Assembly (NCBI RefSeq): GCF_019393635.1
Contig: NC_057865.1
Span: 297,179,385-297,243,384 of the forward strand
Direction: 5' to 3'
DNA from: Dromiciops gliroides
Taxonomy: Eukaryota; Chordata; Mammalia; Microbiotheria; Microbiotheriidae
Length of the DNA stretch: 64,000 nucleotides
Of this stretch, positions 1-10,689 are shown piece after piece (within the stretch, counting starts at the first letter, position 1; each line of letters starts with the position of its first letter). Below the pieces are notes generated by a model, which saw only the letters and a program-made list of their open reading frames with translations, made no database searches and had not been told where the DNA came from. The position numbers and the translations under genes are program-made.

Positions 1-121
1 GTGACTTACCCAGGGTCACACAGCTAGTAAGTGTCAAGTGTCTGAGGCCAGATTTGAACTCAGGTCCTCCTGAATTCAGGGCCAGTGCTTTATCCACTCC
101 CTGCACCAGCTAGCTGCCCCC
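1..121 (-). mobile_element. Marsupial tRNA-derived CORE-SINE, cut by the window edge
   Basis: Reverse-strand copy with the core (GACTTACCCAGGGTCACACA on plus) and the tRNA-like head ending AGCTAGCTGCCCCC. It abuts an L1 3' end. Confidence 0.9.
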
Positions 122-272
122 ACTTGCTGTCTTGGGAAGGGGAGGGACGGAGAAAAATTTGAAACTAGAAATCTTATAAAAACAAATGTTGAAAATTATC
201 TCTAAATGTAACTGGAAAATAATAAAATATTTATATGGGGGGAAAAAGGAAAGATAAAAAAAACATTCTAGA
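122..272 (+). mobile_element. L1 3' end (marsupial L1)
   Basis: GTCTTGGGAAGGGGAGGG, then AAATGTTGAAAATTATCTCT and an A-rich tail. The same terminal sequence recurs at 10,920-11,220. Confidence 0.8.
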
Positions 273-499
273 ATGTGGACAAGAATGGAAGTCAAGCTCC
301 CTGAAGAAGAGATTGACTCCATCCCTTTTCTCCAGTTCCAGCATCTAGCCCCAAAATCCCTTGGCACCATCAAAACAGTGTTAGACATCAGAAGCTGTAG
401 GGTTTTATCAGTGGGGATAATATTAAAGAAGACATTTGTATCTGTTTTGTCACTGTCCCTTAAGGACCAGAGGGTCTTTCCATCTGCCCTGTGGCCAGA

Positions 500-610
500 C
501 TCTCCCTCTATGTGGTATCTCCTCTATTAGAATGGAAGTTTTTGGAGAGTGGGGGCTGTCTGGTGTTTCTATTCGAATCCCCAGCTTGGCACAAAGTAAG
601 TATTTACTCC
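500..610 (+). mobile_element. L2-like 3' end fragment
   Basis: It has the order of an L2 3' terminus (TTAGAATGGAAG ... CCCAGCTTGGCACAAAGTAAG). A related piece continues at 737-910 across the TTCC microsatellite. Old and diverged. Confidence 0.45.
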
Positions 611-726
611 TTCCTTCCTTCCTTCCTTCCTTCCTTCCTTCCTTCCTTCCTTCCTTCCTTCCTTCCTTCCTTCCTTCCTTCCTTCCTTCCTTCCTTCCTT
701 CCTTCCTTCCTTCCTTCCTTCCTTGT
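609..726 (+). repeat. (TTCC)n microsatellite
   Basis: About 28 uninterrupted TTCC units. The long Ser/Leu/Pro and Lys/Glu/Gly open frames across it are artefacts of the repeat. Confidence 0.98.
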
Positions 727-1104
727 TTCTTTCCTAATACTGGAACTCCTTCTAGGCTCAGCTCAGGCACCCTCACCCTTGGAGTCTCCCCTGATTTCTC
801 TCTTCCTCCCCAATTGACCATGTATTTACTTCTCTGTGTCTATGTTAGAAACAACTTGAGCAAATCGACTGGGTCACTGTTCTTTGTGTGCATAATCAGT
901 GTCTAATTGAATGAAATAATCCTCACCCCCCTACCTCTCCTGGTTTTTTGGAATGAGGCACACTCCTCTACAGTCATGTCACAGTCAGGGCTCTCCTCCC
1001 ATGAGGCTTAGTGATAACTCTGTGGCTAACAATGCTCTCTTGCATTAGTATCTCTAGTCCACCAGGCTTTCTGTGTTTGTGAGGGGGACCATACATTGTA
1101 TTCC

Positions 1105-1480
1105 TCTCTCTCTTCTGTCAATCAGTCAATTGGCCACTTTTTAAGTGTCTTCTATGGCCTAGGCACTGCACTAAATGTTGGAGATAAAAGAATGGCCCCA
1201 AACAAGGTCGTCCCCTCAGGAAGCTCACAGTCTAGCATGGAGGACAACATGCAGATAAATAGGGGACCTCTTAGATATGGTCAGACTTTGTTTACATGGC
1301 GTTATTGCTTGTCACTGGCAGATGCCACATTTGGAATAAATGGAGGGAAAGCCTAAAAGGGAAGGCTCTCACAGCTGGGAAAGGCCTCCTGCCCAAGGAG
1401 ATGCTTGAGTTCATTCTTTAGGCAAGAAATGGAATCCAGCAAGTGGAGGTGAGGAGGGAGGACACTGGGTCTGGTACTGG
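1105..1480 (+). repeat. Old interspersed repeat, 'TACTATGTGCCAGGCACTG' family (unnamed here)
   Basis: It has the hallmark order: CAATCAGTCAATTGGCCACT, GGCCTAGGCACTGCACTAAA, CTCACAGTCTAGCATGGAGG, then GGAAAGGCCTCCTG and GGAGGTGAGGAGGGAG. The same order recurs at 3635, 6583, 13520, 24210, 25350 and 32935. I do not name the family with confidence. Confidence 0.6.
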
Positions 1481-2305
1481 GGCCAGCCAGGGAGTCAGGG
1501 AAGGGGGAGAAGAAGCCTAGTTGGGGAGGAAGAGTGCTGTGCTCCATGTCTCTGACTTTGCCTTCCTTAGGGAGACCTTCCAGTCTTGGTAGGGTCTAGT
1601 TTTCCAGCTGTGTGTGGCTAGTGTTTTCTCTGCCGCTCCATCCTCAGATCAAAGCCCTGAGATCCGATCCCAAGCCTCCAGGAACAGTGCTTTGCTGGTG
1701 CTTGGCTTCTGCCTTCCATCCCTGGCTGAGAACATGTCTCCTTCCTGTATTTCAAGCTGTGTTGCAGAACTTTAAACCCTGTTCTCAGACAGCACAGGCT
1801 CAGATGGCTGTTCCCGTCCCTCACCCACCTGTCTCCTGCCCTCAGCAGTATCAGTGATGAAGACACCTCCACGTCTCCACCTGGGACTTCATTCCCCTTG
1901 GCAGAGACTTCTCGGTTCCTTTACCGGTGGTATCACTTTGACCCACATGAATTACCAGGAATCGGGGAGGGGCTGTTAGATTTGACAAGCCTTAGGAGTC
2001 TTGTGCTAGATGCCTGCCCCACAGGAAGGGAGCCTGCTCCTGCTGGTGACATCAGGAGACAAATAGCCGCCTTGAACTCTCTCCTTAGGGAGTCACCAAT
2101 CCCTTGTCCTCGGGGCATTGAGCTTCAGCCTAACACGAGGGCTCTTCGCCTATCGGTTGTGAACATTTAAACAATATTTTTACATTTTAAATATTTTTAT
2201 ATTTACTTTTGCTATTTTGATATACTAGACTCAGTATATCACAATATATTTGATACACTGTATTCAGTATAACACAAAGGTTCTTCATGTAACAGTCATG
2301 AACTT
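1481..2305. other. No gene recognised
   Basis: Unique-looking sequence; 2170-2300 is AT-rich. No splice-supported exon seen. Confidence 0.5.
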
Positions 2306-2445
2306 TTTTTTTTTGAGGCAATCAGAGTTAAGTGACCTGCCCAGGGTCACACAACTAGTGTCATGCCTCTGAAGCTGAATTTGAACTCAGGTGCTCTTAA
2401 AAACAGGGCCGATGCTCTTTATCCACAGCCAACCTAGCTGTCCCA
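2306..2445 (-). mobile_element. CORE-SINE
   Basis: Reverse copy with a T-run tail and a diverged core, ending AACCTAGCTGTCCC. Older than its neighbour at 2456. Confidence 0.85.
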
Positions 2446-2455
2446 GTTGTGAACT

Positions 2456-2612
2456 TTTTGTTTGTTTGTTTTGTTTTTTGGTGGGGTTAAGTGACTTGCC
2501 CAGGGTCACACAGCTAGTAAGTGTTAAGTGTCTGAGGCCGGATTTGAACTCAGGTACTCCTGACTCCAAGCAAGGCCAGTGCTCCATCCACTGCACCATC
2601 TAGCTGCCCCCA
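2456..2612 (-). mobile_element. CORE-SINE
   Basis: Full-length reverse copy. Both sides carry TGTGAACTTTT-like sequence (2445-2457 and 2614-2625), a likely target-site duplication. Confidence 0.9.
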
Positions 2613-3634
2613 TCTGTGAACTTTTAACCAATATTTAAGCCTTTTTATATTATACTTGTGCTATTTTGATATGCAGTGTTCAGGATAACCGGCGTCCTTT
2701 GTAATCCGAGGTATTTTGCTTTATGCATTTACAAACACTTTTCCCAGGTTTCACCAGCCTCCTGGTCTTGCCCAAGGTCCAGGGCTCCTCCCCCTCCTTC
2801 CTCCTCGGTGCCACAGGTGAGGATTTCCCTCTGCTTCTTCATATCCTTTTTCTTCATTGTTTCTTCTTTCAAAGACTTTTTCTATTCTCCCAAGGAACGT
2901 TTCATTCTCTGCTGAAGACTATCGATCCAGCCTTTTCACCAGCTCCTCTGGGATGGAACCAACCTGCACCTTGTTCATATCCAGCTGTTTCTTGTCACTG
3001 GCAGAAACGCAACCAGAGAAGCACTCTCTCTGTGGGTTCCTGCAGAGCTCTCCTTATCCTTTGTGGTCACACAAAGGGAGATGCTCAGTTTTCTGTTGCT
3101 CTCCTCAGAAGCGCTCAAGAGTGGGTCTTGTGGCTAATTGTCCCAGCAAATGTCTGACAGCCCGCTTTCCAATTCTGATCTCTGCCGAGAAGCAGGGACT
3201 TAACTAGGTTAGGGTGGTCAGGGTACTGCCCGAAATTTAGAGGGTGAGTGTTAGCAACACCCACCTGAAGGCCTCCAGCCCCCCCCCCAACAGCAGTCAG
3301 TCCTTTAGCCAAACCTCACAAGGACCCCACGAGACACTTCCTACCCTATCACAATGCCCTAGTGTATGCCTTTCCCCTGGCCTCAGACACAATAATTCCT
3401 AGCCTTCCTCTACTGGAAGCTCAATCTGGGGGCTTCGGAGCAAGGCTTAATATTGATGAAGATCCTCGCCTGTTTTCTCCCAGCCTCAATTAGCTGCCTT
3501 TGATCAGCAATTAGCAGATTCCTGCCAAGCCCTAACACAAACAGAAGCTGTCCAAGCAGCAATTATCAACAAAGCTTTAGTTAATTCAATCTATTACTGA
3601 ATATCCCTAGTTCAAAACAAAACTATTGATTTTG
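2613..3634. other. No gene recognised
   Basis: Low-copy sequence with short open frames lacking family features. A C-run (3280-3290) is present. Nothing further supported. Confidence 0.5.
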
Positions 3635-3765
3635 TTTAATCGATCAATAAAATAGAGTGGGCGCCTACAACAGACCAGGCACTGTGCTTGGGGCTAGAGA
3701 TTCAATACCAACAAAAGAGGACAATTCCTACCCTCAGGAAGCTTAAGGTCCAGAGGAATCAGAAT
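3635..3765 (+). repeat. Old interspersed repeat (same family as 1105)
   Basis: CAGACCAGGCACTGTGCTTG, then CTACCCTCAGGAAGCTTAAG. Confidence 0.55.
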
Positions 3766-3944
3766 GCCTGCTTCCTCCTGGTCCTTCCGTGGCTTTTGGC
3801 TAAGAAACTCACTTCCACCCAGACAAAAATCCCGCCAGGCTTCTGAGAGGACTCTCTCTTGGTTTCTAGAGATGAAAAGAACAGGAAACATCACCTCTTC
3901 CAAGTCCCATAAGGGCCGGCCAGCCAGGAGACTTTTTACCTCCC

Positions 3945-4100
3945 AGTAGTTTTATTTCCAATTGTGTTTGTACAGAGTTGTTTGCTCCGGGTCTCCCCTT
4001 TTAGACTGTAAGCTTTCTGAGGCCTATCCTTTTCTTTGTATACCCAAGGTTTAGTGCAGGGTGCCAGAACAGGCATTTAAATTCTTGTTGACGTCACCCA
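3945..4100 (+). mobile_element. L2-like 3' end
   Basis: TTTTAGACTGTAAGCTTTCTGAGG, TTTGTATACCCAAGG and TTTAGTGCAGGGTGCC, in L2 order. Confidence 0.55.
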
Positions 4101-4758
4101 GATCACCAAGGCAAAGTTGGAAAGTTGGGCTTCAATGGGTGCATTCTCTTTACTTCAACCCTACTATTGTCCTGGGCTTAGCCCAAAGTTTTGGCTCTAA
4201 AATTGACTTTGTTTGGGTACAAGATCACCTGGCTAGGAAGCCTCAATGAGCTGTCTTGTATTGGTCTCAGTTCCCTATTGTATTTGTCTTGTCAGCTGAG
4301 TGTGACCTAAAATCATAGATTCTGAGACCTCTCATGACAGGGCGCTCACTACCTCAGCAGGTAAGTCATTACACTTTTTGTCCTTTTTCTTCTATGGACA
4401 AATTTTGTTTTGAACCAGCTGAGCACCCTAAACAAGCACCCAAGCTGCCAAGGTTTGCCTCCAGACCAGCTAGGCCAGACAGCGCAGATGCCCACCCTGA
4501 GGCACTCTCTCCCACAAACAGTGGACACTCGTGGAAATCAGAGGAGAGGTGCATGGAAGGGGTGGACTGAGGCAACTGATAGGTGAGGCACTGCAGGGAG
4601 GGCTGATAGTCTTTCCCTTCTTGAGGAGGAGCTGGGCAGGAGGGGCCCCCTGCGCCTGCTCCTCTGCCAAACCCCTCACCTGTCCCTTGGCCAGGACTGG
4701 CTCTCTCCAGGACGCTCAGAGCCGCCTTCTACCTCAAGCCTCCACTAAGTCCCTAAAG

Positions 4759-4951
4759 CAGGGCCTTCACCTTTGGTGGGTCATGGCCTCTCTGGACAAG
4801 CAGTTCGGTGAAGGCTAGGGCCCCTCCTCAGAGTCATGTCGGTAGGGGCATAAAATAAAAGTCCTTGATTACAGAGGAAGACAATTCTATTGCAATAAAC
4901 TCATCAACAGATTTTTCAAACAAGTTCAGGCATTCTAGGTTAAGAGTCCTG
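4759..4951. mobile_element. Non-autonomous hAT-like DNA transposon (MITE, 193 bp)
   Basis: The ends CAGGGCCTTCACCT and AGGTTAAGAGTCCTG form imperfect terminal inverted repeats. They are flanked by 8-nt near-duplications CCCTAAAG (4751-4758) and CCCCAGAG (4952-4959), six of eight matching, which fits hAT insertion. There is no coding capacity. Confidence 0.7.
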
Positions 4952-5019
4952 CCCCAGAGATTGCACCTGGTAGCTTTTCAAAGGCCATTTAAAAAATGAC
5001 CAATCTTAGGAATCCAGAA

Positions 5020-5186
5020 ACTTGGGAAGCCTCGTGTGATCAATTGCGTAGAGAGAGGAGCAGAACCAGGAGAACAACTTGCCCAGAATACAAAGGCTAA
5101 ACAGACACAGACAACAACAGCTCATAGACGCAGCGGAATTCCCCTGGAGGCAATGACCAAGCTTGACTTCCAAAGAGGCTGATAGG
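5020..5186 (+). mobile_element. L1 3' region fragment, interrupted by a SINE
   Basis: GAGCAGAACCAGGAGAACAA is a hallmark of marsupial L1 3' regions. The piece seems to resume at 5310-5450 (GGGTGTAGAATGAGGCCTAC) beyond the SINE. Confidence 0.6.
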
Positions 5187-5307
5187 GGCAGCTAGTTGGC
5201 GTAGTGGATAAAGCACCAGCCCTGGATTCAGGAGGACCTGAGTTCAAATCTGACCTCAGACACTTGTGTGACCCTGGGCAAGCCTTCGTTGCCCCCCCCA
5301 AAAAAAG
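5187..5307 (+). mobile_element. CORE-SINE
   Basis: GGGGCAGCTAGTTGGCGTAG to an A tail, with a small core deletion between ACACTT and GTGTGACC. Confidence 0.9.
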
Positions 5308-5460
5308 TGGGTGACAAAGCATCCTCCCCTAGTCTCAGGAGATACAGTCAACTATGGGTGTAGAATGAGGCCTACACTGTAAGTATGTTAATGTGTGATT
5401 TTTGTTTAACTTTATTAGTGGGGAGGGTTCCATTGGAGGGGGTTCAACTCGACAAGCAAT

Positions 5461-5607
5461 TTTTTTTTTTGGGGGGCAATGAAGGTTAAGCGACTTGCCC
5501 AGTGACTTGACAGCTAGTAAGTGTCAAGTTTTTGAGGCTGAATTTGAATTCAGGTCCTCCTGAATTCAGGGTCAGTGCTTTATCCACTGTGCCACCTAGC
5601 TGCCCCC
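5461..5607 (-). mobile_element. CORE-SINE
   Basis: Reverse copy, T tail to CACCTAGCTGCCCC. Confidence 0.9.
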
Positions 5608-5624
5608 TCAATAAGCAGTTATTA

Positions 5625-5846
5625 AGATCATGGTGGCTTAGTGGGTAGGTAGAGTTTTGGGCCCACAGTCAGGATGACCTGAGTTCAAATCCAGCCTCAG
5701 ACACTTACTAGCTGTGTGACCTTGGGCAAGTCACTTTACCTAGGTCTGCCTCAGTTTCCTCATCTGGGAAATGAAGCTAATAATAGCACCTCCTTCATAG
5801 GATGGTTGTGAGGATCAAATGAGGTATTTGTAAAAGTGCTTTACAA
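5625..5846 (+). mobile_element. MIR/MAR1-type CORE-SINE with long 3' part
   Basis: tRNA-like head, core (ACACTTACTAGCTGTGTGAC), then TCAGTTTCCTCATCTGGGAA and GAGGATCAAATGAGG. Confidence 0.85.
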
Positions 5847-5987
5847 GGGGCAGCTAGGTGGCACAGTGGATAGAGCACCGGCCCTGGAGTCAGGAGTACC
5901 TGAGTTCAAATCTGGCCTCAGACACTTACTAGCTGTGTGACCCTGGGCAAGTCACTTAACCCCAATTGCCTCACCTAAAAAAAAAGT
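5847..5987 (+). mobile_element. CORE-SINE inserted in the tail of the MAR1-type element
   Basis: Full-length. The flanking AAAGTGCTTTACAA occurs on both sides (5833-5846 and 5983-5996), a target-site duplication. Confidence 0.95.
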
Positions 5988-6059
5988 GCTTTACAAACCC
6001 TAAAACACTACCACCACCATTATTATTACTGTATTATGATATCCATTGTCGTGGGAGAT

Positions 6060-6560
6060 AAGGCAGAGTCCAAAATGGAAAGGTCCTGGACTTCGAGGAG
6101 GTCCCATTCTACTTGGGGGGACGGAGGGGGAAACAACGTGTGTGCAGAGAAGTGATTGTGAGGAAAGGGGCAGGGGAGCACTTCAGAGGAGACTGAAAGA
6201 AGGCCTCATGTATGATCTAGGCCTGAGCCAAGCCGGGGGTAGGGGGAAAGGAAGGCAAGTTGGTCCTGAAAAAGAGCCTGCAGCTGGATTGGGGGGAACT
6301 TCAGAGGTCATACTGAGGGGTCTGAAGCAATAGGGAGCCACTGATGTTTCATGCACAAGGTAGAGGCACAGTAGGATCTAAACTGATGGAAAATCATTTG
6401 GGTGGAAGCCAGAAGAGATTTGAGCCAGAGAAACTGAGTAGAAATCTATGGACAGCCCAGAAGAAAGGGGGCAAGGGAGGGATCCAGGCTCATGGCATTG
6501 TGAGTGGAAAGAAGGGGCAAATGTGAGAAAGGTAGAAGGAAAATCAATAGGACTGGGGAG
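6060..6560 (+). repeat. Diverged old interspersed repeat (1105 family)
   Basis: Pieces in family order: a gain such as CTAGGCCTGAGCCAAGCC, then GGGAGCCACTGATG and AAATCATTTGGGTGGAAGCC. Confidence 0.45.
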
Positions 6561-6582
6561 GGACACAGTGGAAGGGAGAGGG

Positions 6583-7445
6583 AAGCTTTAATCAATAAAT
6601 TGGTCAATAAGCATTTAGTAAGTGCTTACTATGTGTTTACTAAGTATAGGTGTACAAAGAAAGGCAAAAACACAGTGCCCCTCCTCAACAAGCTCCCTTC
6701 CCTCCCCTCCCCTCTTCTCTCCCCCTCCCTCTCAATAGAGATATATAAATCTAGATCTATATTGATCTATAGAAAGTGGTACACTATGTGGTTATGCATA
6801 TGTAGGTATATACAAATTAAATATGAGATAACTTGGGTAGGAAGGGCACCGATGGGGGAGGGGGTGAATCAGGGAAGGTGGTCTTTGACCTGCATCTTGA
6901 AGGAAGAGAAGGACCCAATGAAGCTGAGGTGAAGAGGGAGCTCATTCCAGGAATGGGGGACAGTCAGGGCAGGGGCATAGAGGTGGGAGATGGAGTGCCC
7001 TGGGTGAGAAAGTCAGTCAGAAGAGCATAGTTGGGGCACAGAGATGTTGAGTAGTTAGGGTGGGGCAGCTAGGTGTCACAGTGGGTAAAGCACTGACCCT
7101 GGATTCAGGAGGACCTGAGTTCAAATCTGGCTATAGACATATGACACTCACTAGCTGTGTGACCCTGGGCAAGTCACTTAACCCTCATTGCTCCACCCCC
7201 CCACCCAAAAAAAGAGTAGCTAAGGTGTCACGTGACTAGAAAGGCAGGAAGGGGCCAGGTTAGGAAGGGCTTTAAATGCCAAACAGGATTTTGTGTATGA
7301 CCCTGGAGGTGATAGGGAGCCCCAGGAGCTTATAGAGAAGAAGAGGGGAGGGCGAGGCCAGACCTGCACTTGAGGAAAATTGATTTGGGGGCTCTATGGA
7401 GAATGGACAGGAGAGGGGAGAGATTCGGGGCAGGAGACCAAAGTG
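6583..7445 (+). repeat. Long copy of the old interspersed repeat (1105 family), split by a SINE
   Basis: It runs from GTAAGTGCTTACTATGTGTT through GAGCTCATTCCAGGAATGGG, GGAAGGGCTTTAAATGCCAA and GATAGGGAGCCCCAGGAG. A pyrimidine-rich and AT-rich insert lies at 6690-6830 and a SINE at 7062-7213. Confidence 0.65.
7062..7213 (+). mobile_element. CORE-SINE inside the old repeat
   Basis: GGGGCAGCTAGGTGTCACAG to A7. Host repeat sequence continues on both sides. Confidence 0.93.
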
Positions 7446-7885
7446 GTAAAATGGCAGCAGTGTTTAGAAAACCAAAACAACAATAAAAGGAAGAACCCTA
7501 AGTGGTATGTAATGGGGCTTCACTCATTCTTCCGCGATCCTCTCCTCCTGTTCTTTGTGTGTAGAAAGGCGAATGTTTGTTAACATTTGTCAAGTTCATA
7601 ATAAAAATAAAATCAAGGAAGGGCGTGTGCTCTTCACTAACAATGAGGATGGGCAGCTCCTTTGTCTCGGCCAGTCCGGCTGCCCTTCCAGTCTGTCCTC
7701 TTCCTTGGTCAGGGCTGGGGGCGCATTGTTCTCCCCACTCCACACCCCTATCACTCCAGCCCATCTGTCTTTCTGAATTCTTCATGTTTATCCTTCCTCG
7801 TGGTCACATTCCACTTGAGGGTAGCTCTGATTCCTAGGAAAGCATTCTCTACTTTGGACCAAAGTCCTCGAAAGCTTCCCCCTTC
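7446..7885. other. No gene recognised
   Basis: Low-copy sequence between the old repeat and the CTGT-rich minisatellite. No splice-supported exon was seen. Confidence 0.4.
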
Positions 7886-8590
7886 ATTCTCTAGCTCTGT
7901 TTCACTCTGTCAATGTGTCTGTCTCTCTGTGTCTATGTCTCTGTCAATATCTGTCTCTGTGTCTTTGTGTCTCTCTCTGTCAATGCCTCTTTCTGTTTCT
8001 GTGTCTTTGTGTATCTCTGTCTCTTTCAATGTCTGTGTTTCTCTGTCTCTGCCTCTCTGTTTCTCTGTGTCTATCAATGTCCCTGTCTGTTTCTGTGTCT
8101 GTGTATCTTTGTCTCTGTCACTATCTGTGTTTCTGTCTCTGCCTCTCTGTGTCTTTGTGTCTCTGTCTGTTTCTGTGTCTTTGTGTGTCTCTGTCAATGT
8201 CTGTGTCTCTCTGTCTCTGCCTCTCTGTGTTTCTCTGTGTCTTTGTGTCTCTGTCAATGTCTCTGTTTCTGTGTCTTTCTGTTTCTCTGTCTCTGTCTCT
8301 CTGTGTTTCTCTGTTTTTGTGTCTCTGTCAATGTCCCTGTCAATATCTTTGTTTCTGTCTCTGCCTCTCTGTGTTTCTCTGTGTCTTTGTGTCTCTGTCT
8401 GTTTCTGTGTCTCCATATCTCTGTCTCTGTCAATGTCTCTGTTTCTATGTCTCTGTTTCTGTGTCATTGTGTATCTCTGTCTCTGTCAATGTCTGTTTCT
8501 CTGTCTGTCTCTGTCTCTCTGTTTCTCTGTGTCTTTGTGTCTCTCTGCCTCTGTCAGTGTCTCCGTGACTTTGTGTCTCTCTCTACACGT
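7886..8590 (+). repeat. C/T/G-rich minisatellite, about 700 bp
   Basis: Built from TCTCTGTCTCTGCCTCTCTG and TGTGTCTTTGTGTCTCTGTC blocks punctuated by (G/T)TCAATGTC every roughly 35-60 nt. The plus strand is nearly free of A except in those spacers. Long open frames in several frames and both strands are by-products of the repeat. Confidence 0.9.
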
Positions 8591-8629
8591 ACACACTGTT
8601 TCTGGTTCTGCCCTCCTAGGCCAAGCAGA

Positions 8630-8860
8630 ACCCGATGAATCCCTCTTCCTTCAAGGAAAACAGTCACCACCCCCTTGTTTAAAATTGTTTTTTCTGCAGA
8701 CTGAACACCCCCGGTTCCCTCATCCTCATTTAATCTCTTATTGAAGTGCTCCAAGGGTGGGGATTCCACTACTTCAGACAATGGCTCACTTTGGGATAGC
8801 TCTCACTGTTCGAATGTTCTTCCTTTAGGGAAACTTGATCTGTCTCTCTGTGACCTTCCG
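8630..8860. mobile_element. CR1/L3-like LINE relic
   Basis: GCAGACTGAACACCCCCGGTTCCCTCATCC, in pieces, is the pattern of CR1-type LINE ends; similar pieces occur at 4310, 9170, 15020 and 21890. Orientation not assigned. Confidence 0.45.
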
Positions 8861-9904
8861 TCCCCTCCCTCCAATAAGTCATTTTACCATTATGAGCCTC
8901 AATTTCTTCATTTGTAAAATGAGTATAATGCCACCTACCTCCCAGGCTAATTACGAGAATCAAATGGGACGCTTTGTGTAAGGGGGCTTGGCACAATTTA
9001 GAGGGCTCTGTAGATGCCAATTAGTACTATTTTCTGGTGTAGAGGGGAGTTGGCGCTAAGCTCCATTGGGCATGCGGGAGTGGGGGTGGGAAGGGAGGGA
9101 CTGGATTTGAACTAGAGGCCAGGGCACTGAGGGGAGTGGCGCTAGGTTAGGGCTAGGGATCAGCCGAGTTCACCGAATCACAGGATTTCAGCACTGGGAT
9201 GGTTTTCTGGACCAGCCCAGCTGGTGGGATCTCTTCTTGCCTGCAGTCCTCCAAGAATGGGCCGTTCCTCCCACAGCCACTGCTGGACAGCTCTCCTGGT
9301 CCCAGAACTTTTCCCCACCTTGAGTCCCAGGAGGACCGCCTGAGGGCAGCAGTCCACACGGATAATCCTCCCTCCCCCTTCCTGGGGAAAGTGAACCTGA
9401 AGGATCATGGGCCTTTGCAAAGGAATTCGACCTTGAATCTCAGGGCCAGGTCGTGGGAAAAGGAAAAAAAACCTGGGAATGGAAGGGGTGGGGAGGGGCT
9501 GCATATGCCTGGGGCTCAGGTGGTACCAGGCGGGATGCGCAGAGTTGAGCTGGGCTTGGGGGACCTGGACTGCCCCCTGCCCCCCGCCCCTCGCTCCTTG
9601 GGGGAGGTGCCTGGCCCCGCCCAGTGCTCGCATACATTAAGCTCTGCCGGGTGCTTTGTGCGCCGGGGACCGTAGCTGCCGCTCCTGCTGGGGCTCCGGG
9701 CTGGAGCCTGCTTTTGCTACGGTGTAGGGTCCTAGCCTTGACAACCAGCTCCAGGGAGCCTCAAAAACCCTGCCTGCTGGAGACTACTTTCTCCAGCCTG
9801 GTGCTCTGATTGCCGACTCTGCTTCTGGCCAAGCCAATGGCGCCCCCGTGTGCTCGGTACGGGTACACTCCCTGTCTCCCAGGCTCCACAAAACAAGACC
9901 AGAA

Positions 9905-10020
9905 CCTAGAGTAAGGTGTGTGTTCTACCAAAGCAGGATGGGACCTCGGAGGCCAGCACCCCCGGCCCCCTCCTTTTACAGAAGAGGACCCTGAGGCCCA
10001 GAGACCAAGTTCAGGGGGCA
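9905..10020 (-). mobile_element. MIR relic
   Basis: CCTTTTACAGAAGAGGACCC and TGAGGCCCAGAGACC, in reverse MIR order. Confidence 0.5.
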
Positions 10021-10079
10021 TCAGATCATAGATTTTCCATTTTCAGAATCAACTCCTGGGCTCTGGACAACATGCTGCT

Positions 10080-10258
10080 ATTAGGATTGTAGATTTAGGG
10101 CTGGGGGGGACTTCTGAGGCCATGTAGCCCAATCTTCTGTTTTTACAAAGAAGGCAGCTGAGGCAGAGAAAGAAAGGACTTGCCCAAGGTCACACAGTCG
10201 TCCATGGGAGAGCCGGGATTTGAACCTAGCTCCTCTGATTCCAAACTCACTGTTAGCT
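10080..10258 (-). mobile_element. MIR
   Basis: GACTTGCCCAAGGTCACACA, then GAGCCGGGATTTGAACC. Confidence 0.75.
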
Positions 10259-10269
10259 TCTCTGTGCTG

Positions 10270-10689
10270 TGTGTCTAGATTTCTTTTCTTTTTAAATAAT
10301 ATTTTATTTTTTTCCGAGTCACATGTAAAAACAATTAACTTTCATCTTTTTAAAGTTTTGAGTGTCAAATTCTATCCCTTCCTGCCCTCCCTTCCCTCTC
10401 CCTGAGACCGTAAGCAATCTGATATAGATTATACATGTGCAATCATGTAAAACATTTCCATATTAGTCATTTTGTACAAAAAAAAAACACAAAAAAGAAA
10501 GAGAAGGAAGGAAGGAAGAGAGAGAGGAAAAAATAACATATTCGGTCTGTATACAGATGACATCAGTTCTTTCCCTGGAGGCAGATAGCATTTTTCATCC
10601 TAAATCTTTTGGGATTATCGGGAATCATTGTATTGCTGAGAAAAGCTAAGTCATTCATAGTTGTTCACTGTACAATATTGCTGTTACTG
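10270..10689 (-). mobile_element. L1, 3' part of a minus-strand copy (first segment)
   Basis: Reverse L1 3' UTR (GTAAGCAATCTGATATAG, ATACATGTGCAATCATGTAA). It continues at 11,237 after an inserted plus-strand L1 end. Confidence 0.85.

Noticed and set aside
609-726. CRISPR-like regular repeats
   Set aside because: The array is a simple tetranucleotide microsatellite without spacers; the genome is animal.
436-906. Ser/Leu/Pro-rich and Gly/Arg/Lys/Glu-rich frames
   Set aside because: They are translations of the (TTCC)n microsatellite.
7062-7213. tRNA genes suggested by tRNA-like heads of repeats
   Set aside because: All such hits belong to CORE-SINE copies with A tails and target-site duplications.
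7662-8744. A 360-codon open frame and several overlapping long frames
   Set aside because: They arise from a low-complexity C/T/G minisatellite; composition is Ser/Leu/Val/Cys repeats, open on several frames and on both strands.
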